Shown: piece after piece, positions 1 through 5,857 of the stretch
Layout: each line of letters opens with the position of its first letter
How positions within the stretch are numbered: the stretch's first letter is position 1
From: a virus
Length of the DNA stretch: 57,448 nt
Reading direction: 5' to 3' (one strand)
IMG/VR virus record: IMGVR_UViG_3300045440_000056
Span: 1-57,448 of that record
Notes under the pieces: generated by a model
Database searches by the model: none
The model's input: the letters and a program-made list of their open reading frames with translations, nothing else
Told to the model about the DNA's origin: nothing
Translations under genes and position numbers: made by a program

Positions 1-489
1 ACTTTTGTATATGCTGGTCCAGCTACCACTGCTGACTTTATTGTTGCAGATTCTTGTAACATTGTTGCTGATGCTGTTATTACTCAACGTTCTTCTTATG
101 CTTCAGGACAAGCTGCAGAATTTATCCAATTGGAGAAAAACTTCTATAGCTACCAAGCTGGTTACTTGAAACACCTTTACAGAATGAACGGTTACAATGA
201 GAACTTTGAGTCTTATGTTTCTGCTGGTAAAACTTACAATAGCTACTATATCAAATTCAATGAATATGATAAGTCTGCTTACCAATGGGGTGATTATATC
301 ATGGAAGATTCTACAGTAATCATTGCTATCCCTCAAGGTGGTTCTGATCTTACTCAAGACTTTGAGGATATTTTAGTGGCTGCTTTAGGAGATGTTACAG
401 ATAATGATCCTAATTGTGTAATCACAACTACTACTACATCAACTGCTGCTCCTAGTACAACAACAACATCTTCTACTAACATTCCTTAA
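1..489 (+). CDS. Structural protein C-terminus (5' truncated), probably major capsid protein, with Thr-rich tail
   Basis: The reading frame is open from base 1, so the gene begins upstream of the window; the first ATG inside (130) is not a true start. The 162 visible residues form a soluble alpha/beta segment (YLKHLYRMNGYNENFESYVS, then DYIMEDSTVIIAIPQGG) ending in a tail of roughly 20 residues that is nearly all Thr/Ser (TTTTTSTAAPSTTTTSS). I infer the major capsid protein from three things: the position just upstream of neck/tail genes, the immediately following strong terminator (typical after the most abundant virion protein), and general resemblance to crAss-like capsid C-termini. The visible part contains no diagnostic motif, so another head protein is possible. 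The Thr-rich tail matches linkers in the downstream fibre genes, including the string TTTTTSTAAP found at 2695-3693. Confidence 0.6.
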   Translation, partial: TFVYAGPATTADFIVADSCNIVADAVITQRSSYASGQAAEFIQLEKNFYSYQAGYLKHLYRMNGYNENFESYVSAGKTYNSYYIKFNEYDKSAYQWGDYIMEDSTVIIAIPQGGSDLTQDFEDILVAALGDVTDNDPNCVITTTTTSTAAPSTTTTSSTNIP

Positions 490-521
490 GGATAAGTAGA
501 GAATAATAAATTCCTAGTATC

Positions 522-558
522 AAGGGGAGATGAGTTAAAAACGCTCTCTCCCCTTTTT
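522..558 (+). terminator. Rho-independent terminator after the probable capsid gene
   Basis: A 9-bp perfect stem (AAGGGGAGA at 522-530 with TCTCCCCTT at 547-555) can be extended by GAG/CTC across one bulged base and runs into five T residues (554-558). It lies 33 bases after the stop codon and insulates the presumed capsid gene from the fibre island. Confidence 0.85.
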
Positions 559-580
559 ATTAACATTCAAAAACAAACTC

Positions 581-1147
581 ATGGCAGATTTAAAATTAGA
601 TATAATTGTAGTACCTACATATAGTACATTAACACTTGGAGTGATGGATGGATCGGTCTATCCAACAAATCCACCAAATGTTAGTAGTGCCAGTATGAGA
701 ATAACTATTCCTGGATTTGGGGACGCTCCACTATTACCATTTGATGTAGGTTCATTTAATATATATAATTCGGGTAATCTAGGTATTACAGATCCATGCA
801 TTGATCAACCTCTACCTGATGGAATATATAGATTACGTTATTCTTTAGCACCTGCATATTTGAACTTTGTAGAAAGAACAATAATGCGTACAGAGAAAAT
901 ACAAGAGAAGTTTGACAGAGCTTTTCTTCAATTAGATTTAATGGAATGTGATAGAGCAATTAAAACACAATCTACTGTTACATTAAACACAATTAATTTC
1001 TTCATACAAGGAGCAATTGCTGCAGGTAATAACTGTGCAGAGTATGAAGCAAATAGATTATATGCTCAAGCAGACAATATGTTAAATAGTTTTTTAAAAT
1101 CAAACTGTGGTTGTTCAGGTAACAACTACCAAATTAATTTCAATTAA
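581..1147 (+). CDS. Probable head-associated virion protein, 188 aa
   Basis: The N-terminal half (residues 1-95) looks like a beta domain (DLKLDIIVVPTYSTLTLGVMDG, later PDGIYRLRYSLAP). The C-terminal half is mostly helical (residues 96-175) and ends in a Cys pair within SNCGCSGNN. I believe proteins of this shape occur next to the capsid gene in crAss-like phages, but I cannot name the orthologue. The start follows the terminator by 22 bases with an A-rich leader and no Shine-Dalgarno site. It is followed after 2 bases by the Cys-rich mini-gene and then by a Cys-containing adhesin, and these three probably form one unit. It could be a head-fibre base or an auxiliary capsid protein. Function is not proven by any catalytic motif. 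Confidence 0.6.
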   Translation: MADLKLDIIVVPTYSTLTLGVMDGSVYPTNPPNVSSASMRITIPGFGDAPLLPFDVGSFNIYNSGNLGITDPCIDQPLPDGIYRLRYSLAPAYLNFVERTIMRTEKIQEKFDRAFLQLDLMECDRAIKTQSTVTLNTINFFIQGAIAAGNNCAEYEANRLYAQADNMLNSFLKSNCGCSGNNYQINFN

Positions 1148-1149
1148 TT

Positions 1150-1239
1150 ATGGCACAATGTAATTCATGTGGAGCAAAGGTAGGATGTGGATGTCAATTA
1201 ACAAATGGACAATGTGCTACATGCGCAGCTAAAAAATAA
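1150..1239 (+). CDS. 29-residue cysteine-rich mini-protein
   Basis: This tiny ORF encodes MAQCNSCGAKVGCGCQLTNG followed by QCATCAAKK. Six Cys in 29 residues are arranged as CxxC, CxC and CxxC, a pattern compatible with one small zinc site or a disulfide knot. It starts 2 bases after the preceding stop and ends 5 bases before the next ATG, so it fits the operon exactly, and its reading frame has no gap. Both flanking proteins also carry Cys pairs (SNCGC before, NCPEC after), which suggests a structural role in the same particle. It resembles no family I can name. The alternative is a chance ORF, but spacing and composition argue against that. Confidence 0.6.
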   Translation: MAQCNSCGAKVGCGCQLTNGQCATCAAKK

Positions 1240-1244
1240 TAAAT

Positions 1245-2366
1245 ATGTTAACACCTAGATTAACTAATTGTCCTGAATGTGCAAACATTCCTGATTTATT
1301 AAAAAAGATAGATTGTAAGTTAGCAGAATATGCTAATGGTCTATACAACAATGTTGTATTTATGTTGAATCAAGTTGTTCCTGCTGGAGCAATGATTCAA
1401 CTTTTGGCATATAAAAGAATCCTTACATACAAACAATGTAATCCTGATTACTTAGCTGATTTCTGTATGGATAAGATTGTAAGTAAGGTGATACGATTAA
1501 CATTAGGTTGTTATATTAAACCTACAGTTACAGAAACACTTATTCCAACAACAACCTCTACAACATCAACATCTACTACTTGTCCACCATTAATTTGTTC
1601 ATTTGATGGAACTGGTGTGTCAAGTTGTTCATTCACTGGAACTGTTCATAAAGTAACTATACCTCCAACAACAACATCTACAACATCAGCTACACCTACT
1701 ACATCAACAACAAGTTCTACTAGTACATCAACTAGTACTACATCAACTAGTTCAACAACAACATCAAGTAGTACAACAACTAGTACAACAACTATGTCAC
1801 CTACAATTACCATATGTAATCAAACTTGGACCACTAAAAATCTCGATGTATCTACTTACAGAAATGGAGTAGCTATACCTCAAATAACAGACCCAACACT
1901 TTGGGCAAATGCTACAAGTGGAGCTTGGTGTTATTTTGACAATGATCCCGCAAATAATGCAACTTATGGAAAACTTTATAATTGGTTTGCGGCACATGAT
2001 ACTGTTAATGGAGGAATTGCACCTGTAGGTTATCATGTCCCTTCTGATGCTGAATGGACAATATTAACTGATTGTTTATTAGGAGAACCAGTAGCAGGGA
2101 CAAAAATGAAATCAGCAACTGGTTGGACTAGTGGTAATGGCAATAACTCCAGTGGATTTACAGGTCTTCCTGCAGGACATCGTCAAGGAAGTGGTCAATT
2201 TCCAACTACCACTCTTGGCACCACAGGATTCTTTTGGAGCACTACAGAAGCAGCAGCCAATACTACAGCTGGTTGGGGTCGCGAGTTAAGTTACCAAAAC
2301 AATTATTGTTGGAGAAGTTATGATGACAAGAATTTTGGTTTTTCAATAAGATTAATAAAAGATTAA
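1245..2366 (+). CDS. Virion adhesin with Thr/Ser linkers and C-terminal FISUMP domain, 373 aa
   Basis: Residues 1-100 form a Cys-containing helical N-terminus (TNCPECANIPDLLKKIDCKL and following), probably the part that attaches to the particle. Two Thr/Ser-rich linkers follow (about residues 100-115 and 139-185) around a short CSFDGTGVSSCSF insert. Residues 186-373 are a FISUMP domain (Fibrobacter succinogenes major paralogous domain). It shows the usual order of motifs: QTWTTKNLDV, GAWCYFDND, YGKLYNWFA, GYHVPSDAEWTILTD, GFTGLPAGHR, GFFWSTTE and a terminal GFSIRLIKD. FISUMP domains are common on surface proteins of Bacteroidota and Fibrobacter and have a lectin-like look, so binding to a host glycan or surface protein is likely. 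A second FISUMP adhesin lies at 2695-3693. Confidence 0.8.
   Translation: MLTPRLTNCPECANIPDLLKKIDCKLAEYANGLYNNVVFMLNQVVPAGAMIQLLAYKRILTYKQCNPDYLADFCMDKIVSKVIRLTLGCYIKPTVTETLIPTTTSTTSTSTTCPPLICSFDGTGVSSCSFTGTVHKVTIPPTTTSTTSATPTTSTTSSTSTSTSTTSTSSTTTSSSTTTSTTTMSPTITICNQTWTTKNLDVSTYRNGVAIPQITDPTLWANATSGAWCYFDNDPANNATYGKLYNWFAAHDTVNGGIAPVGYHVPSDAEWTILTDCLLGEPVAGTKMKSATGWTSGNGNNSSGFTGLPAGHRQGSGQFPTTTLGTTGFFWSTTEAAANTTAGWGRELSYQNNYCWRSYDDKNFGFSIRLIKD
1660..1800 (+). repeat. Thr/Ser codon repeat encoding a mucin-like linker
   Basis: Low-complexity run of ACA/ACT/TCA/AGT codons with repeated ACTAGTAC and TCAACTAGT words, encoding almost only Thr and Ser. Similar tracts lie at about 421-480, 1542-1590, 2642-2678, 2917-3090, 3946-4091, 4677-4812, 21499-21638 and 21967-21996. 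They are protein-coding linkers, not a CRISPR array: units are irregular and there are no spacers. Confidence 0.85.
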
Positions 2367-2387
2367 TAAAATAAAAAATATATAATA

Positions 2388-2681
2388 ATGACAACATTAA
2401 TAACATTAACAAATGTAGGAAGTGACGCAGGTCCTTTTAATCTTTATTCAAATGCAGATGGATATGATCAACCATTTGATACAGACATAAGTGCTGATGA
2501 GCTAATAGCTGGATATACAACACCATTTGTTCCTAATGATGCAACTATAATAAGAGTGGTATCTATGGGAGTATGTGCTAATCGTATTGATATAGTAATT
2601 AATGATGATCCTTGTTTAATAGTAGGTACAGCTGCATTTGCTATTCCACCTACTACCACCACTACCACTACAACATTATAA
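2388..2681 (+). CDS. Stub protein: docking beta domain A plus poly-Thr tail, 97 aa
   Basis: Residues 1-85 are the first of four tandem copies of a small beta domain. Its hallmarks are an N-terminal strand TLITLTNVGS, then FNLYSN, a GYTTPFVPNDAT turn and an RVVSMGVC strand. It then ends in IPPTTTTTTTTL with no adhesive head. The sister genes at 2695, 3726 and 4458 have the same N-terminus followed by linkers and different C-terminal domains, so this is either a head-less decoration protein or a remnant that lost its head. It overlaps no neighbour and has the same A-rich leader as the others. Particle attachment is inferred from the shared domain, which also begins the tail gene at 22202. Confidence 0.7.
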   Translation: MTTLITLTNVGSDAGPFNLYSNADGYDQPFDTDISADELIAGYTTPFVPNDATIIRVVSMGVCANRIDIVINDDPCLIVGTAAFAIPPTTTTTTTTL

Positions 2682-2694
2682 AATAAAAATAATT

Positions 2695-3693
2695 ATGACA
2701 GTACTAGTCCAACTATCAGTAGCAGGTACAAATACTACACTTTTTAACATCTATTCTAATTTTGATAATGTTACCCCTATTGCAACAGGAGTAACAAAAT
2801 TAGAATTGTTAGAAGGATATTATGTATCCCCTGTTCCAAATGGTGCAACTACATTAAGAGTGATGGCTACAGGAACTTGTACCAGTTATACAGATATGCC
2901 TATAAGTGGTTTAATTACAACTACAACAACTAGTACTGCTGCTCCAGTTTCTACTACTAGTACTACATCTAGTACATCTACTAGCACTAGTACATCAACT
3001 AGTTCAACATCTAGTTCAACATCTAGTTCAACATCTACATCAACAAGTAGCACATCAACTAGTTCAACAACCACTACTACCACTACTAATCCTTGTCCTA
3101 ATTGTATTTCAGGAACAGAAATCCCAATAGGAACTCAAACATGGACTAAATGTAATTTAGATGTAACCACTTATAGAGATTTAACACCAATTCCACAAGC
3201 AACTAGTGATGCAGATTGGGCAAACAAAGGATCAAGTGGAATAGGAGCTTGGTGTTATTATGGAGAGAACACTGCAAATGGTCCTATTTATGGCAAGTTA
3301 TACAATTGGTATGCAGTTAATAATACTGTTAATGGAGGTTTAGCTCCTTTGGGTTATCGCATACCCACAGACTCCGAATGGACTGTTCTGACAGACTATT
3401 TAGGCGGAGAAAGTTTAGCTGGAGGAAAAATGAAAGAAGCAGGTTTTTGTCATTGGTTGAGCCCTAATACAGGTGCTACTAACTTAAGTGGCTTTACAGG
3501 TCTTCCTGGAGGAGATCGTGATACTGGTGGTACATTCTTTGGCATTGGATGCCATGGTTTCTGGTGGAGTAGGTCAGAGGATGAGGAAACAGGAGAAGTT
3601 TGGTATCGTTATCTAAGATGTGATCAGAGCATTGCTATCAGAGCTGCCCAAAATAAGGCAGTAGGTTACTCAGTTAGACTAATAAAAGATTAA
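2695..3693 (+). CDS. Virion adhesin: docking domain A, Ser/Thr linker, FISUMP domain, 332 aa
   Basis: I place the start at 2695 (MTVLVQLSVAG), not at the earlier in-frame ATG at 2638. That one lies inside the upstream gene, and the 2695 start aligns with sister genes and has the usual A/T-rich leader 13 bases after the preceding stop. Residues 1-74 are docking domain A. Residues 74-133 are an almost pure Ser/Thr linker. Residues 133-332 are a FISUMP domain with QTWTKCNLDV, GAWCYYGEN, YGKLYNWYA, GYRIPTDSEWTVLTD, GFTGLPGGDR, GFWWSRSED and GYSVRLIKD. It is therefore a paralogue of the head of the 1245-2366 protein set on a different base. It probably recognises a host surface component. Confidence 0.8.
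   Translation: MTVLVQLSVAGTNTTLFNIYSNFDNVTPIATGVTKLELLEGYYVSPVPNGATTLRVMATGTCTSYTDMPISGLITTTTTSTAAPVSTTSTTSSTSTSTSTSTSSTSSSTSSSTSTSTSSTSTSSTTTTTTTNPCPNCISGTEIPIGTQTWTKCNLDVTTYRDLTPIPQATSDADWANKGSSGIGAWCYYGENTANGPIYGKLYNWYAVNNTVNGGLAPLGYRIPTDSEWTVLTDYLGGESLAGGKMKEAGFCHWLSPNTGATNLSGFTGLPGGDRDTGGTFFGIGCHGFWWSRSEDEETGEVWYRYLRCDQSIAIRAAQNKAVGYSVRLIKD
3001..3036 (+). repeat. Three exact 12-bp tandem repeats in a linker
   Basis: AGTTCAACATCT occurs three times without interruption at 3001-3012, 3013-3024 and 3025-3036, encoding Ser-Ser-Thr-Ser units. Perfect nucleotide repeats inside the linker could change length by slippage in whole codons. Confidence 0.9.
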
Positions 3694-3722
3694 TAAAATA
3701 AAATAAAATAAAATAAAATAAA
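3694..3722 (+). repeat. TAAAA pentamer tandem repeat in a translation leader
   Basis: Five complete TAAAA units plus TAAA fill almost the whole 32-base gap between the stop at 3693 and the ATG at 3726. It is an extreme form of the A/T-rich, Shine-Dalgarno-less leaders seen before most genes here, which fits translation initiation in Bacteroidota. The repeat could change in length and tune expression of the downstream adhesin. Confidence 0.85.
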
Positions 3723-3725
3723 CTA

Positions 3726-4433
3726 ATGACAGTACTAATCCAATTATCAGCAGTAGGAATAAACATAACACTTTTTGATATATATTCTAATATAGATTAT
3801 GGTACTCCTATTGTAACAGGGATATCAAAAATGCAATTATTAGAAGGATATTCTTTATTGAATGTTCCAGATAATGCAACTACAATAAGATTATCATCTA
3901 CAGGAACTTGTAGTAATTATACAGATATAGCTATAGGTGGTTTAATTACAACTACTACTACTACTAGTACTACATTGAATTGTTCATTTATTGTAAATGC
4001 TCAAGAAATAACTACAACAAGTACATCTACTAGTTCAACAAGTACATCTACTAGTTCAACAAGTACAACAACTACTACCACTACATCAGCACCACTTCCT
4101 GAAGGAACTATTGTTCTAAGAAATGATATTAATATAGGATCTGGACAAACATTAAATTCTTTGTCTAATTTTTCTTGGACAACTCTTGCACCATCTGCTT
4201 TCCCTATACCACAAAATACTAATAGATTTGGAGGTCATTTTGGGTATTCAGGTAATCTTACTATAAATGCAACAGTAAATTCAAGTTGTCGTGTTGAAAT
4301 TACTGTAGGTGGTAATACTTTTTGTCAAGGGGTGCAAGGAACAGGATCGATAAATTATGTATTTACTGGAATTACAATCTTACCAACAGATGATGTTACT
4401 ATTGAATTAACTACAGGTGATGTTTGTCCATAA
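3726..4433 (+). CDS. Virion adhesin: docking domain A, Ser/Thr linkers, novel beta head, 235 aa
   Basis: Residues 1-73 are docking domain A (MTVLIQLSAVG, FDIYSN, LLEGYSLLNVPDNATTIRLS), closest to the gene at 2695. Residues 74-121 alternate Thr/Ser tracts with a short NCSFIVNAQE insert. Residues 122-235 are a different head. It appears all-beta, begins GTIVLRNDINIGSGQTLNSL, has two Cys in SCRVEITVGGNTFC and ends LTTGDVCP. I do not recognise this head; it looks like a small beta-sandwich of the receptor-binding type. The arrangement makes it a cassette-swapped sister of its neighbours: same base, other head. Confidence 0.7.
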   Translation: MTVLIQLSAVGINITLFDIYSNIDYGTPIVTGISKMQLLEGYSLLNVPDNATTIRLSSTGTCSNYTDIAIGGLITTTTTTSTTLNCSFIVNAQEITTTSTSTSSTSTSTSSTSTTTTTTTSAPLPEGTIVLRNDINIGSGQTLNSLSNFSWTTLAPSAFPIPQNTNRFGGHFGYSGNLTINATVNSSCRVEITVGGNTFCQGVQGTGSINYVFTGITILPTDDVTIELTTGDVCP

Positions 4434-4457
4434 ATAATAAACTAAAAATAAATAATA

Positions 4458-5063
4458 ATGACAGTATTAATAACATTATCAGGAGTAGGCAGTAGCGCAG
4501 GACCAACATTTAATTTATATGCAAGTCCTGATGGAATAACTTTTACAACAATTGTATTAGGTGTAAATAAAACTGCACTAGAAGCAGGATATACAGCAAC
4601 TGTTCCAAATGGTACAACAGATATTAAAGTAACTTCTGTAGGTGCATGTACTAACTCCTATATTGCAACAATTGGTGTAATACCAACTACCACTACTACT
4701 ACCACAATTGGTGTAATACCAACTACCACTACTACTACCACAATTGGTGTAATACCAACTACCACTACTACTACCACAGCAACACCAACTACTACCAGCA
4801 CAACTACTTTACAAGTATTTACTCAGGGATTAGATCAAAGTAGTGCATATTGTGTTGGTGGTTTTTGCGAACTTGATGGAACTATAACTGGCATCACTGT
4901 CTATAGTCTAGATGAGACATTAGTTACAGGAAGTTTTATATATACAGATCCAGCATTAACTATTCCATATACAACAACCCTTGTAAGTGATGGTCAATAT
5001 ATATTTAATGTTAGTGGTTTTGGTGAATTAACTATAACTTGTACTGTAGGTATTGAATGTTAA
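4458..5063 (+). CDS. Virion adhesin: docking domain A, repeated IGVIP-Thr linker, small beta head, 201 aa
   Basis: Residues 1-72 are docking domain A (MTVLITLSGVGSSAG, FNLYASPDG, TATVPNGTTDIKVTS). The linker (about 73-118) is built from three identical 12-residue units IGVIPTTTTTTT and one further Thr-rich stretch. The C-terminal head (119-201) is about 80 residues, predicted beta, with Cys in AYCVGGFCELDG and near the C-terminus (ITCTVGIEC), so disulfides are possible. It is the fourth tandem member of the domain-A family and carries a head unrelated to the FISUMP type. Function as a surface-binding decoration is inferred from architecture. Confidence 0.7.
   Translation: MTVLITLSGVGSSAGPTFNLYASPDGITFTTIVLGVNKTALEAGYTATVPNGTTDIKVTSVGACTNSYIATIGVIPTTTTTTTIGVIPTTTTTTTIGVIPTTTTTTTATPTTTSTTTLQVFTQGLDQSSAYCVGGFCELDGTITGITVYSLDETLVTGSFIYTDPALTIPYTTTLVSDGQYIFNVSGFGELTITCTVGIEC
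4668..4775 (+). repeat. Three exact 36-bp tandem repeats encoding IGVIPTTTTTTT
   Basis: Units at 4668-4703, 4704-4739 and 4740-4775 are identical at nucleotide level, which shows a recent in-frame expansion of the linker. Confidence 0.9.
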
Positions 5064-5108
5064 CATTAAAAAATAAAATAAATATAAAATTAATAAAATA
5101 AATATAAT

Positions 5109-5852
5109 ATGTCTAATTGTAATAATTGTTTTAACGGATGCACAGAAACTATTTCAGATCAGTGTATCAGGTATACAGGAATAGATGTTCCTACATTAGG
5201 TATTCACACAGGTGACCCTTTATCAGTAATTGAGCAATCTCTAATTACATTTCTTCTTTCTGCATTAGATGGATCTGGAATAGAAATAGATCTTAATGGT
5301 ATAGATGTATCTGCAGTGGTACAAAAGTATCTTCCTACGTGTGGAGAAATATCAATGGAAGATATATCAATAGCTCTTATAGAATCTATGGGTGATGTAC
5401 AAGATCAAGTGAATTCTATTTTTGGTACACTCGCTGTATTAAATTCTGATTATGTTATTGGATGTTTAACAGGAGTTACAGTGTCCTCTGATACACATGC
5501 TATTGTACAGGCTACAATAACAAAACTTTGTAGTGTTAGTGCTAGTGTAACATCAATACTTGCCCAATTACCATTGTTTGCAAAAAAATCAGAAATATGT
5601 TCATTAATGACACAATGTACAATTAGTGGGGGTGGATCAACATTATTAGCTAGTTATAGAATGGTTCCTTTTACTGCAATTCCTTATTATGGTTCTATTT
5701 CTAATTACCCAACTCCATCAGATGGATTTAGTGGTGCAGGTGTAGGAAGTGGATATTGGATTGATGTATATATATGCAATGGAGATAATGGCACACCAGA
5801 TTTAACAGGAGAACCTGGAGTTAATTATATAATGTATATTCCAGCCTACTAA
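5109..5852 (+). CDS. Fibre protein with docking motif B, 247 aa
   Basis: The N-terminus is Cys-rich (MSNCNNCFNGCTETISDQC). It is followed by docking motif B, YTGIDVPTLGIHTGDPLSVI, also present in the 5858 and 51728 genes. Residues 45-165 are largely helical (LITFLLSALDGSG, VVQKYLPTC, MEDISIALIESMGDV), suggesting a trimeric helical stalk or hub. Residues 175-247 are a beta segment with aromatic residues (GYWIDVYICNGDNG) ending in YIMYIPAY. It lies 5 bases before the 927-aa fibre and is probably co-translated with it, so it may form the base or chaperone for that fibre. I do not recognise a named family. Confidence 0.65.
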   Translation: MSNCNNCFNGCTETISDQCIRYTGIDVPTLGIHTGDPLSVIEQSLITFLLSALDGSGIEIDLNGIDVSAVVQKYLPTCGEISMEDISIALIESMGDVQDQVNSIFGTLAVLNSDYVIGCLTGVTVSSDTHAIVQATITKLCSVSASVTSILAQLPLFAKKSEICSLMTQCTISGGGSTLLASYRMVPFTAIPYYGSISNYPTPSDGFSGAGVGSGYWIDVYICNGDNGTPDLTGEPGVNYIMYIPAY

Positions 5853-5857
5853 CCAAT

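Noticed and set aside
1660-1800. Regular short repeats reminiscent of a CRISPR array or satellite
   Set aside because: The repeats are in-frame Thr/Ser codons inside an intact gene, of irregular length and without unique spacers.
1801-2366. Diversity-generating retroelement target
   Set aside because: Although the FISUMP domain looks lectin-like, no reverse transcriptase, template repeat or near-identical variable repeat is visible in this window.
2638-2694. Upstream ATG extending the second FISUMP adhesin by 19 residues
   Set aside because: The extension lies inside the preceding gene, encodes an atypical sequence, and the downstream ATG at 2695 aligns with three paralogues and has the normal leader.
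3694-3722. TAAAA tandem repeat as an origin or iteron array
   Set aside because: It exactly fills the leader between two adhesin genes and resembles the other A-rich leaders; there is no replication gene nearby.
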